A DNA stretch of 64,000 bases, taken from positions 26,460,025 through 26,524,024 of the forward strand of contig OU612070.1 in assembly GCA_914767715.1 (NCBI GenBank). The letters run 5' to 3'. The DNA comes from Membranipora membranacea (Eukaryota > Bryozoa > Gymnolaemata > Cheilostomatida > Membraniporidae). Made by a program: the position numbers and the translations under genes. Under the pieces are notes generated by a model, which saw only the letters and a list, made by a program, of their open reading frames with translations, searched no databases and was not told the DNA's origin. Shown in pieces: positions 47,105 through 58,984 of the stretch; the first letter of the stretch is position 1, and each line of letters starts with the position of its first letter.

Positions 47105-48095
47105 TCTAGCACCAGTTTTACTTCAAATTTACATTAATGACTTGCTCCAGATTAAGTTATTTTCTAAATCATACGCATATGCGGATGACACTGTGTTCAC
47201 AATGAGCCATCCTGATCCTTGTGATCTCACAGCAATCTGCAACAAAGACCTGATCTCCATCAACAACTGGTGCATTTCAAACCATATGACCATAAACATA
47301 AACAAATCCCCTTTTTTATTCACTGGGGACGAAAAATATTCACTCAAACTAAAAATAGGCAACAAGAACCTCACAAAAAACAAGTCACCAAACTTTAAGG
47401 AATCAATGTAACAGACAATTTTTCCTGGAACATACACTTGAATATCAGTCCAAAATATCAGCTAGATTCACTTTATGTTTATCAGAAAGCTGCGCTAAGA
47501 ATTATTGCAAATATTCATTACAAACCAGTTCAATTATCAAATACGTCTTTCTTATGTCGTACTTTAAAAATATTGCCACTTCCTAGTCTTCTTATATATT
47601 TTAGTTCTCTCTATGCCTACAGAATAATGTATAACATCACACCTAGCTATATTAATGATCTTTTTCTTTCTAGAAATCGAAGATACCCCAAGCGCGATAA
47701 TTTTCTTATTTTACCTCCTAATGATAAACTAAACATTGCAATTGCTTCATCTTTTAATAATCTTCCTTTGTCAATACGCTCACTGAGCAAAGTAACATCA
47801 TTTAAATCTGGCGTATTCAAATATCTTTTGTTTCAATTATAACATTATCTTTTTATCTCTACAACAAGTTTTGCCTCTGCACAATACTATAATGAAAATA
47901 TCTTAACATTTTTATTTTCTCTCTTCTCAAAGACATCCTATCTATTTCCACCTCACTACTGAAACATTTTAACTCATCTTCAGTCTCAAGCTTTCCTTTT
48001 TTTCTCTTTTCCTTTTCCTTTTTTTTCGGCACTATTCGGAAAACATTCCGCTACTGGAATGAAATAGACTGCCAATAAAAGTGTAAAAAAAAAAT
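47105..48095 (+). mobile_element. LINE ORF2, 3' half, and poly-A tail
   Basis: LLQIYINDLLQIK and SYAYADDTVFTM (the catalytic YADD) resume the reverse transcriptase after the 45691-47104 segment. A second frame (47438-47842) gives the C-terminus: YQKAALRIIANIHYKPVQLS, TLKILPLPSLLIYF and RYPKRDNFLI. The 3' UTR ends with A-rich sequence at about 48085-48107. The thumb region between 47411 and 47438 is shortened. Confidence 0.8.
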
Positions 48096-48107
48096 TTTAA
48101 AAAAAAA

Positions 48108-48720
48108 TAGTGTTTTTTGAGAATGTTTCAAAAAACACTAATCTTTTACAATTATGCAGACCCTATCTGACCACCTACTCTGCCAAACAATTCTATCATC
48201 AGTTTATACATCGCTACTTAATATATGGAATACATATTTACTACAATCTTTCACCCTCAACATACACAGACCAGATATTTTTGCAACAAAAAAGAACATT
48301 GCGTATTATTGCCAATGTTCACCATATACCATATCATTTGATATCAACAAACCAAATATGTTCTCATCTAAAAATATTACCGTTACCACCTCTAAATAAT
48401 TACTTTACCTACCTGTACGGATTCAAAATTATGTATAATTTGTCACCTCAATACATTTCTGATTTCTTTCTAAATGTAGAGAATAGATTTCCTAAACGGG
48501 ATGATAAACTTATAAAAGTACCTTTTGACAACCTAATTTCGATGGCTTACCTTACCACATCAGATGAACAAGTTTAAAAACTTCAAAACAATGCTCATCA
48601 AACATATATACCAATCTATATAATTTTTAGAACACTTATTTTTTCCTTTTTTTTATGTCACATCATGTAAAACATCTAATCAAGATGATGCTGATGACAA
48701 TAAAGTGGTAAACAAAATTA
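48108..48720 (+). mobile_element. LINE 3' fragment of the same family
   Basis: A 155-codon frame (48110-48577) has FYHQFIHRYLIYGIHIYYN, QKRTLRIIANVHHIPYHLIS, HLKILPLPPLNNYF and RFPKRDDKLI, parallel to the neighbouring copy's C-terminus. It begins directly after the poly-A tail of that copy and is 5'-truncated. Confidence 0.8.
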
Positions 48721-50397
48721 GCAAAGCACACATATATGACATTGTTTTTTCAGTTGTTAAACATGATTTGTCCTGTCAACAAATAACAAGCTCAAGCTCA
48801 AGCAGGAAAGAAAGTCAGCTGTGAAGGACAATAACACCCCAACAGCTGAGTTTGTGAATGGAACAGTGTTGAAATTTAATACAATCAATATCGTTATCCC
48901 TCCTAAGTGTAATTGGAAGAACCTTGAAATATTTATTCACAGGATTCGAACCAAGCCTCGGTCAGCAGATTTTAGGGTAAGATCAATGCGGTATTGAATT
49001 AATGAGAGATTAATAGAGACACAATAATTTTTCATGTTCTTCTTAAGTTTACAATAGCGGTAAGTTTGGAGCACAAAAATGGCCAATAATATGAAAAGAT
49101 TGTGACCTTTGCTGACTTAAATCATCATGTTTCATTTGGCTCTGGTGTTGTTGAAATGGTTATTGTTGTAGATGCCTTAGTGTGCAGAAGTTCTGCAATG
49201 AGATGAACAAAATCAAAATCTGGCTTATGGCTGTCCACATTTTCTATTAAACATCAACTAGAAATACTCAGAAGTGCCAAAACATGTAGATGTCCGTTGT
49301 CTTAACTTTTTTTGTAACAGCTTACGGCTGATCCATGTGAATGAAATTGAATTTATGAATGTCTATGAAAGGTGGATAAAGTGAGCTCTCTTATTTGCTT
49401 GGTTTTGAACTTATTGTCTCCTCTCAGCGTTCAGTTACTTGCTCAACTTACCAGCAGACACATTGCTAAGGGTTTCAAGACAATTTAGGCGGTTTTGGTC
49501 CTTTTTAAGTTCATTTTGTATATACTCGTGTCAGGAAATAAAAATGAACACAATAGAAAAAAATCAGATTTCTGTTAAATCGTTTGAAATAAAATATGGT
49601 TTAAAGTGAGTATGTATGTGGTAATGTTGTATGCCCGTGTATGCTATCAAAATGTATATGTTTTCACTCTAGAATTGTGAGTAAATAATATAATCATGTT
49701 GTCAATAGGCGAAGTGAAACCTCCCATCTAATAAAGCAGTTGATGGTGGTGAGAGAGAGCATGCTTGGTAAGAAGAGATAAAGCAATACACCCTCTGCCA
49801 AGTAACACAGGGAGTATGGGGCTAATCAGAGTACAGATAAAAGAAAGCAATGGTCGGAAGAGCGGTGAATCTGGGAAAGAAGGCAAAGGGAGTAGCAACG
49901 GATGCAAGAAGAGCTGCATTGTGTTATGAAAGACTAACCACTATCTGTTGAGGACACTAAGAGGAAGGATAAGCATGATGCGGCTTATTGATGAAGTCGA
50001 AAAGTCAACATTTAAAACAGCTTGTAAACGCTCAGACCTCGGCACTGAAAATACTAGAGCAAAAGCTATTTAGTTGATGCAACATCCAAAACAGTAAAAA
50101 AGGAAGTCTCTGGTACCACTTCTGCGCCACTCTAATAAAAAAGCAGTGAGTTAGTCCTTATGAACATCTAGAACACACTTCAACTATACCTTTAAGATGG
50201 GTACTAATCATAGATATAAATAGGAAGTAGAGGCGACCTGTAATTTAATCTTACAGATGGATAGATATTATGACTCAATATAATTATACAATTGTTTGGC
50301 ACTGTAAAAGATAATCCAACTCTAGATATATTCCATCGGAGTCATGCTCATCAATAACAGAATGTTCATCTTACCTTTGTATCATCATTTATTCCAG
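48721..50397. other. mostly non-coding; one possible exon
   Basis: The plus strand is open for about 70 codons from 48767 to 48976 and ends at a GT donor (agg|gtaaga). It includes DNNTPTAEFVNGTVLKF and CNWKNLEIFIHRIRTKPRS. I do not recognise it. Nothing else is supported. Confidence 0.3.
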
Positions 50398-50590
50398 GTT
50401 GTTTGATATCCTTAACAGCCGATACACAAAAGCCACCGGTTGACAGGCTCCTTTGACTACGACAAATAAATCTAAAGTGCTACAGGAGTTGGACGGAATT
50501 TTGTGCTATCTCACCAAACTGTATATGCCTGGTACAGAGAAAAAACTAATATCAATGTAAAACCGGATTCTTGGGGATGCCGTGCAGTAT
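50398..50590 (+). pseudogene. P-element/THAP9-like transposase, upstream part
   Basis: After the acceptor at 50396-50397 the frame reads LFDILNSRYTKATG, stop, QAPLTTTNKSKVLQEL. This corresponds to the 'LFD.LNSR' block in the middle of P-type transposases, just upstream of the C-terminal region. It contains TGA and TAA in frame. The rest of the protein resumes at 53506, after an inserted LINE. Confidence 0.55.
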
Positions 50591-50769
50591 AACTTCAATG
50601 AGACGGCCAGTAGGGGTGCTGGATGGAGACCAGGCACAGATACAGTAAGTCTTAGATTTACCCACCCTGTACACATAGAGCTTTCAATGTGTAAAACGTG
50701 TGACATTGGTATTGTCTATCTGACTCGGGCTTAAAGGTAAGAAACATATCCTTCGCCTGTATATGATTG

Positions 50770-53476
50770 GAGGGAAATTGATCAATTATTGGCGTTGGTA
50801 TCTCTGGAGTACAACAGAGTTTTGCTATGTGGGGATATAAACCTTCACTTTGAAAAATCGGAGGATAGCTTTGCTTGACAGTTCCTTGATTTTATGGCCG
50901 TTTATGAATTTGGTTATCGTATTGGAGGCTTGTCCACCCATAGGCGTGGTGGGTCACTAGATGTTATTTGTACGCAAGATCTTAATTGTGAGTCGGTATC
51001 TATTCAGCCATCAGATCAATACCTGGTCTATTTTGATATTGGTGTTCTCACTAGGAATAATCTCAACTATGCGTACGAATCTAGGAGAGAAAAAGCTCGG
51101 TTTTATTACAAAATTAGAAAATCTTCAGTTTATTGAATCATTTCAAGCAAGGTGTGAGGATTTGTCCTCAGCTGATGTTGTTAGTACGGATGGCTTGGCT
51201 AATTCCATCTCTGACATTGTAGCTAACAGCTTAGATGATTTCGCGCCAGTGTCACAACGTAAAACCAAGAAGAAGAAACGCAGCAGCTTTGTGTTCAGTA
51301 AAGAGGTCGATCAGGCAAAAAGGATTAGGCGCAAATTAGAGGGACAGTATTGTAAATCTCATTCTGAAGTTAACATGCAGCTTTTAAAGTCTCAAATTAA
51401 CAAAGTTCGTAGTCTTGCATTAAAGCAATCATCAGATGCAAAATCTCATCCTCCGGAGATTCTAAGGACTTGTTTGCTCAGGTCCAACAACTTAGTATGC
51501 CTACAGTGGCATGTCTGCCGAGTGGCTATGGAAGTGACAAAGAGTTAGCAGATTAATTTGCTGACTTTTTCAGAACAAAGGTTGATAACATCGTGTCCCA
51601 GTTTGAGCCACTAAAAACTCCACCTACCAATAACATGCAGGCAGACACTGGTATCACTTCGTCTGATGAGTTTAGTGAATTGTCTCCTCAAAATGTCTGC
51701 AAGTTGCGACATCTTTAAACTTCACACCTTGGTCATCTGCCCACAAAACAGTTCTCCATGGTTTGGCCATCTTTGTTGCCTCTTGTTACTAAACTGGTCG
51801 ATTCATCCCTGATATCAGGAGTTTTCCCCGATTTGTACATACAGTCACACATCACACCACTCGTCAAATCTTCTATCCTAAATGTAGAATCTGTTAAATC
51901 TTATTGTCCCATATCTAATCTATCTTTCATTTCTAAGGTATTAGAGATTGCTGTTGGAAAGCAGCTTACAGCTCATCTTGACACCGATTAATTATTGGAT
52001 GCACACCACTCAGTGTACCGTCAAGGACATAGCGTGGAGACAGCTCTGCAGCATGTCCATTCGTCTGTATTCCAGCAGCTGGATCAGGGGCGCACAGTGT
52101 TCTTAATTCTCCCTGATTTGTCAGCAGCCTTCGACACTATTTCTCATGAACATCTTCTAAATTCATGGTCGGTGGTTCTGTTCTCAGATGGATAAAATCA
52201 TATCTCAACGATCGCTCTTTCAGAGTAAAGATCAACAGTGAGTTATCTGATCCTGTACCTTGCAATGTAGGTGTGCCTCATTTTGTTTAATTGTGTGATG
52301 GCCTCATTACCTAGTCTACTTGCTAATATTGAGGTGAAATGTCACATGTACGCTGATTACACCAAGTTCTGGGTGAGTTTTGGTGAGAGTGAATCCATCA
52401 ACGATGAAATAACAGCAAGGCAAGCCTTCTCCATCATCTCCTCCTTCATGGAAAACAGCCATTTGAAACTTAATACCGCCAAAACTCAATTCATCCCACT
52501 TTCACGCAATAAACAATCATCCTCATTTTCATCACTCGAATTAACTGATGCCTCTGTTCTTCCTTCAGCCACTGTTCAAAATCTTGGCGTGATCATGAAC
52601 TCTAATTTAGATTTTCATGCTCACGTCAGTGATGTTCGAAAATCATGTTTTTTTCAGCTAAAACAACTAAAATCAATCAGGACCTTTATTCCTGAAATCC
52701 AGTTTTCAACACTCATACATGCATTCATAACAAGCAGGCTTGATTTCTGTAACTCATTCATCTACGCATTACCTGACAGTCTAGTCTCATGTCTCCAAGT
52801 CCTTCAAAATTCCTGCGCCAAATGTATCACAGGTACAAACCACTCTTCATCAGCCACTGAAGCCAGGGCTAATCTGCACTGGCTACCCATCAGGTCCCGA
52901 TCAAAATTCAAGATATCAATCATGGCTAATAAAACCGTCCATCATCCCCATCTCATCCCTTCCTATATTTCTCAATCTTTCACAACTTCTAAGCATGCCC
53001 GAACCACTCGTCAAGCTTAGCCAACACTCTTGTGAGCAATTTTAAATGTAGGCTAAAAACAGTGGATGGTAGATATGTTAATTCCACTTTACCAGATGTA
53101 TGGAACTCCCTATCATCTTACCTTCGCGATCTCTCTTTCACCTCCTCATTTAACTCACAGTTAAAAATCCATCTTTTCCGTGAAGCATATACCCCATATA
53201 TATAGGTTTTATAGTGGATTTTTAGGTGCTGGGCAGTTGCCACTTGTATGTTTTAATTATCTTATCTTTCATCATTTTAACTCATCTCATTAATTATTTT
53301 TATGATAACAAAATTTTAATCATTTTTATTTATTTTACCAGTAACAGGCTTATTTCATAGTATATGTTTCTATATTAACCTTTTATCATATGTACAACGC
53401 TTAGAAGTCATTATTTTTAAACAATTTTATTAAGCGTTTCATAAATAAACTTTATTATTATTATTATTATTATTAG
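50770..53476 (+). mobile_element. L2-like LINE inserted in the P-element remnant
   Basis: Endonuclease end: LLCGDINLHFEKSEDSF and STHRRGGSLDVICT. Reverse transcriptase in several frames: SYCPISNLSFISKVLE (51758 frame), LIDALHSV-type region with FLILPDLSAAFDTISHEHLL (51995 frame), and MYADYTKFW, a YADD site with the last Asp replaced by Tyr. The C-terminal part is long and in frame (52271-53020): LDFCNSFIYALPDSLVSCLQ, CAKCITGTNHSS and LHWLPIRSRSKFKI. LPDVWNSLSSYLRDLSFTSS follows in another frame. The 3' end is an AATAAA and (TTA)n tail at about 53440-53476. The motif order (LHWLPI.R, LWN.LP) is characteristic of L2-like elements. Inactive. Confidence 0.85.
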
Positions 53477-53505
53477 GAGTAAATTGTTGTGCATTCATGT
53501 TACAG

Positions 53506-54538
53506 GTACATACTGACTTAAAATTCAGTCAGGACCACCTGGAGCTGGTTTTTGACAGCATAAGACAATTCCACGGTTTCTCAAACAACCCTACTGACTC
53601 ACAATTCCACTCAGCCTACAAACACCTGTTGATAAATATCAACATAACACCAACAAAAACTGGCAACACCCTTCCTCTTGAAAAACCCCTGTAAGATTTA
53701 TAATAATATTTGTGGGAGAAGGTTAAGGGGCATTCATACCCACACTCAACTACAATTAACAGTATTAGTCAAAGTTAGGCTTACACTAAATAACACCTAC
53801 GTAACACCATGGTTATACAATAAGATGTTTCTAGATTAACCCTGCTGTGTGAGTTGGATCTGAGTTGCCTTTTCATGTTACATGGTTGGTCAACTTTCCA
53901 TTTACAATTTACAAAAAGATGAGGTTAGGTTGGTGCAGGGAGGGTGGAGGTGATATCGTTAATAATTATTTTAGTTAATTCCCATTCTTTTGATTTCTCT
54001 AGCTTCTTACCGATGATCAGATGGTAGAGGAGATTATATTTGTGAAGTACCGCGGATGTTATAAGATAGATGAAGAAAACCTCTCTCTCTTCACCAGAAA
54101 CAGTGTGGTCTATGTGGTTGGATTTGTCATCAAGATCTTGCAAACAATGTGTTCGATGCCTTGCAATGAGTGATTCAGACAGCTTAGATAAGGGTGACAT
54201 GCTCTGTGATATGTATGGCTACTGAGAAAGCACACAAAATAATTGTGAGAGAGTTTGGGGACAGCCTAAATGTACAATCGCCACGGTTAATGCAGATGAC
54301 CACAGTCGTTGACTCCCTCCTACCTAAATCCAAACCCCTCTTCCAAACCATCCAACTACACCTAATGGAATCTGAGTTTAGTTTTTACAACCACTTTGTC
54401 TCCTTAGTAAAATACGCCGCCAATATATACAACTCGTTAAAACTACACCTCCAGACTGCAACCATAACATCACTAAAATCAATAAAAAACCCAATACGTC
54501 ATGAATACACCAAACTCGTCCAATTAAAAAAACAATAG
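53506..54538 (+). pseudogene. P-element/THAP9-like transposase, C-terminal part
   Basis: Three pieces. (1) 53506-53691, between AG and GT sites: FSQDHLELVFDSIRQFHGFS followed by NNPTDSQFHSAYKHLL, the signature C-terminal 'QDHLE..F..IR' block of P-type transposases. (2) 54003-54165, after an AG: NSVVYVVGFVIKILQTMCSM, matching the 'YI.GFV..KL...C' block. (3) 54194-54538: SPRLMQMTTVVDSLL to KNPIRHEYTKLVQLKKQ, which fits the usual C-terminal end. Phases between pieces do not all agree and a TGA ends piece 2, so it is decayed. Confidence 0.7.
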
Positions 54539-54659
54539 CCCTGTAATACTGCTGCCATCTCAATCCATACTGTGGGCAGCAGCATACCTTCGGTGCTGAT
54601 ATCTCTGCTGTCACCCACATCTCCACATATAATATAACAGTTCAGGACAATCTATAATT

Positions 54660-55670
54660 TTTTAATGTTTCAGTATCTGTTGTATCTGCTGATGTTAGAC
54701 TTTAGCAAGGCATTCGACAGAATGCGGCCAGATTATGCCATCACTAAACTAAGTCAGCTGAATGTCCAGCCTTCAATCGTAAATCTTGTAAAGAGCTTTC
54801 TCACTGATCGCTCTCAATGTGTTAGGTATCAAGACCACACCTCCAGCTACCAACCCTGTCATATAGGGGTACCACAGGGCACTATAATGGGGCCGATCTT
54901 GTGGAACACTTTCATAAATGACCTGACTCCAGATGCAGACTTTGTGAAGTATGCTAACGACAACACCATATACGCTGCCGTATCATCAGCAGATGCTCTC
55001 GTCAGCAACGCAACAGCGCACAAAGCCACTGTATCACTACATAGTAACATACTACAGAAAGCTGCCGACTATGCATCACAGTGGTGTAATGACAACTTTA
55101 TGCTACTCAATGCTTCTAAGTCCACAGCTATGAACTTTACACTCCAGAAGTCGATTTCCATTGACCCAGTAACAATCAACGGCGCCAATGTGCAAATCGG
55201 CAATCACACCAAACTGCTAGGAGTAACATACGATTCTCACATGAAGTTCACTAACCATGTTGACAATGTTATCTCCAAATCTTGATCAGCCTACCATGCA
55301 CTTGTTAATCTAAAGAAAGCAGGTGTCGCTACATCAGGTCTTGTGCTATTTTAACAGGCTCGCATCTCGTATGCAGCACCGAGCTGGTACCCATATATAG
55401 CAAAATATGACAAAGACAAGCTCGAGAGATACCAAAGGCTCATTATTCTTCCCCGACTAGAACACTATGCCGATAGGTTGGCGTTTCTCAAATTAGAGGA
55501 ACTCAATGTGTATCTAGATATAGTACGCCTCCGGTATGCTATAAGGTCTTAACTGATGACCATCATATTTTCCACTGTTACATACCCGGTCGGCCTCACT
55601 CACAGTCGCAGAACTATTCCACCAAAAAGTAGAAGTGCACACTTGGGGAAGAATCTGTTCATTAGATATT
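54660..55670 (+). mobile_element. LINE reverse transcriptase fragment
   Basis: 54665-55285 holds LLMLDFSKAFDRMRPDYAI, HIGVPQGTIMGPILWNTFIN and FVKYANDNTIYAA (the YADD site changed to YAND, so catalytically doubtful). MLLNASKSTAMNF and KLLGVTYDSHMKF follow. A stop at 55283 and further stops interrupt the C-terminus (ISYAAPSWYPYIAKYDKDKL). Both the 5' part and the 3' tail are missing or unclear. It lies right after the P-element remnant. Confidence 0.8.
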
Positions 55671-56230
55671 TTTGAATTATTTTCCGTGTAATTTCCTGAC
55701 CAGAGAGCAATTTTTTAGATTATATTATAGATTCATTCTTCTTAGTAATTAACTTCATTTTCATGTCTACACATGTAACTGTTCTAAAACTCAAAACCGA
55801 GATAAGATTTCTCATTGCTACTCACTCGTCTCAACTTCTATCACTATTTTTTCATCCGAACGATAATGCCAATTTTAGCAGTAACTCTAGGTCCTCGTTT
55901 CTTTTATTATGAAGTCAAGATGGTATTTCTCAGTGCTGTACACCACTCTCAGTCTCAACTGGCACTTTGTGCAATTTTTCCATCATTTTGATAAGTCTAA
56001 GAACAACAGTGGTTCTACTTTGATATTACTGTTCATTTGAAGTAAAGATATTTTTCTCAATGCTGCTTTCTTTTCTCGACTGGCACTTTGCACAATTTTT
56101 TCCATTTATACTTTTCAGCACTGATTGATTGTTACTGTTGATATGAAATTAAGAGAATTGATTCGATTGTAAACTATTGAAGGGCGTTGTCATATCTTTA
56201 TGTATGGGTTTGGACATAATGCATGGAAGC
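55671..56230. other. non-coding stretch
   Basis: Pyrimidine-rich, with an imperfect internal duplication (TCAGTGCTGTACACCACTCTCAGT-like against CTCAATGCTGCTTTCTTTTC, near 55930 and 56055). No gene. Confidence 0.35.
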
Positions 56231-56595
56231 TTTGATAGCGCAAATGATCACATCCTTTGCTATCAAGCGAGAGGTCCCGGGTTCAATTCCTGCTCTTGTA
56301 TCGAGGGATTTACCCTGGCTTCTCCCTACCCACAAACCACTAAATTCAAATCATTCTCCAACCCACAACTCTCACAAATGACAAATTTCTCAGACTCAGG
56401 CAACTCTTGGACTCAAAAAAACCAACTGATGGAACTACTCATCCTTCTAACATCATGGATGTGTCCTATCAGTAATAATCAAAATTGTCCCAGGGTCTTT
56501 GAGCACTATGGGTGTCAACCACCTGTTCTCTGGAGTGTACGGTCTCATAACACTACCCTTTCCCCACGTAAGACAAGACAAGACATAATGCAAAG
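56231..56595 (+). repeat. tRNA-derived SINE of a second family
   Basis: GATAGCGCAAATGATCACAT (A-box side, 56234-56253) and GGTCCCGGGTTCAATTCC (B box, 56272-56290) are spaced as in a tRNA. A body with CTTCTCCCTACCCACAAACC follows, and a (GACAA)n-like tail ends about 56585. The body differs from the 7926/37745 family. Confidence 0.6.
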
Positions 56596-57062
56596 TTACT
56601 GAAGCGCAATGTCCTATCTATACTGTTTTTTTATATCTCTGGTACCAATCCTAAACTATCCAAGAAGACATTAGAGGCAATCAGTAAGTTCTATAACTGA
56701 AATGAGGCGGTGATAACTTTCCTGTCGAAGACGAATAGTGGGAAAGTGTTGCGGATTGTGACGGTTACCATGCAAGGGACCTCACAAAAGTTTAACTCAC
56801 CAGTTTTGAAGCCCAGCCAAATTAAATTTACGAAGGCTCCTCAATAGATCCAACGTGTATGTGAGATTTGTGACAATGTTCGCTCTCTTGTTGGTGTCAT
56901 AACAGTCAATAAAAAGATCTCACCACCATCTTCCATGCAGCCCAATGAATAGACACAAAATGTGGTGATTGTTCACCAGAAAAAGAAATAGCTGCCCTTC
57001 TCAGAGATTGGGGTAGTGACGATGACAGGGGGGAAATTTCTCACCATGAGCGGGGAAGTGGA

Positions 57063-58440
57063 ATGGAGCAGAACAGAAAAGGTAAACATCTAAGTCACTA
57101 TGACAAGAAAGAAAGCACAATAATCCCTCTGCACTATGATGAATTCCTACCGAGACATGCAATCAATGCAATGTCCCAGACATCCGGCTTCAAATTATGT
57201 AAGCAAGTACTTGCACCAAAAGAGCCCCACGCTATTGTCGACTTGGCAGAAAATTATGCCTGCTGCCCTGCCAGGGAGTCCCATTAGAAACATGCTTACT
57301 ATCCACCCCATGGTTATGCCTTTCGCAAAAGATTTGGTGGTAGAGAGGGACTCCGTGATAGCCATCACGGGATCCTTAAGCATGGTACCAATGCTGTGAA
57401 GATGTGTATGATGTACCTATAGACACACACAACTATCCATCACCTTCAGATAACCCACATCATCGGCTAGTCAGATGGCTGCGTGTGCCAATACAAGAGC
57501 AAGGAAGGGCACTATAACATCTCTCACAGTTTTGGTTCGACTCTTAAAGTAGAAGACAACACTGGTACCACAAAATACGTTCACCAGTAGGCAACATACT
57601 CAACAATAAAAATCCGAGCTTAGGATCTGCACCACAGGGAAGTCAGTACCCCCCATAGACCTACTAATAAAAAACCTTATTATTAGTAGGTCTATGGTAA
57701 CCCCATGGCTACAATAAACTAAATTAAGTCGAGGAGCTATTATAATCTCAAAGAAAATGCTTAATTTTTGTTATTGAGCGCAATTGTGTTGGTTTTGTAG
57801 ATGATTTTGTAACTGGGATGACGGTTGTATTCTAAGATTTTAGGAAAAACTTCTTGTATCGATCAATTTTTTCAAATATTATATATATTTGGAGGGTACT
57901 GGTATTTGTGTTACTGAAACAAAATGGCGGAAAAGTTTGTAAATGAAATAATTAAAATTTTCAATTTTAACATTATTTATAATGTCCAAATTTAGAAGGA
58001 GTACATCATTACACATCAAATATCAAAATATAACTTTTGTGGTTTTCTGCCACTTTAAAATAACATCGACTTTCTTTTGCCCAAGACACGACAAGTGTGA
58101 GGCAGATGGAGAGGCGGCTGTAACAAAGAACCATCTGGATAGGGTCATCAAATCAGAGGACAAGTCAGTTGAGGACACAGATGATGTCTTTAAAATCTTA
58201 AGCAATTCAGCAAGGAAATTTCCTTTGGGCAGAAGTCAGTGGTATTTTTATAAAGTACCAAATGCTGCTATAGAGAGAGAAAGAAAGGCCTCCCCCAACA
58301 ACGACCCAAAATTCCCTAATGTGAGATCAATTCACCAGGCTGTATCCATTGTATCCAGGCATGTTACATACAATTTCTTTTGCATTTTATGCATTATCAT
58401 GTATACATATCTATTACATAGACATGGTCGCCTTACAAAG
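57063..58440 (+). pseudogene. 'SDGCA.QYK' transposase-like gene, degenerate copy 1
   Basis: A frame at 57063-57287 ends with AIVDLAENYACCPARESH, matching the 'DFAENY' block of a large transposon-like protein family in invertebrates. About 57260-57540 follows in broken frames and aligns with the copy at 62530-63060, which preserves IIV-stop-SDGCACQYKS. Then 58050-58440 has HDKCEADGEAAVTKNHLDR, where intact relatives have the 'HGKG.aDG.G..VK' block. The last part reads FPNVRSIHQAVSIVSRH. A CCATAGAC hairpin and unrelated DNA (about 57550-58040) lie between. I infer a dead element. Confidence 0.55.
57653..57697. repeat. CCATAGAC hairpin, copy 2
   Basis: Perfect 18-base arms (CCATAGACCTACTAATAA and its complement) around a 9-base spacer, between the two parts of the 'SDGCA' pseudogene. 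Confidence 0.85.
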
Positions 58441-58980
58441 TTTTAACAGAGTTGTGATTTGCCAAATATATCATGACTCTATTTTGTAAATTTTCTCACT
58501 GATATCATTCCTATTGTCAATGCCAAAGCTACCACCGCCCCGCAGACTTTGTGGTTAACCCTGTGTGAATACATTTTATGATTAAGATCTAGTTCCACCT
58601 GAAGACATGTGTGTTATACTGGTTCAAGACACGATGATGAAGCTTGAGAATGTATTGTGCAAGATCACAATAAGGGAGAAATCGTCATCTATAATCAATG
58701 ACCTGTATGAGTGGTGTTCGACAGCAAAGTCTCAGTGATCAAACAGATTAATTTTATAATCAAACTGCTGCCCTCGAAAGAGGGATTCCATGACCTGTCA
58801 TCATCCTCATTTAATTATTTAATGCCTGATTAATAGTTATGCACTTGTGATTATTCAATTTTATTCCAATCAGCATTCTGTACTTTCCAAAGTGATTCCT
58901 AATATTGTTTCGAAACGGACAAAAATGTATTGAGATGTGAAAAAATCACCCATCGACACATCTTTCAGGGGAAAATACAA
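58441..58980. other. non-coding stretch
   Basis: No recognised gene or repeat. Confidence 0.35.
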
Positions 58981-58984
58981 TAAA

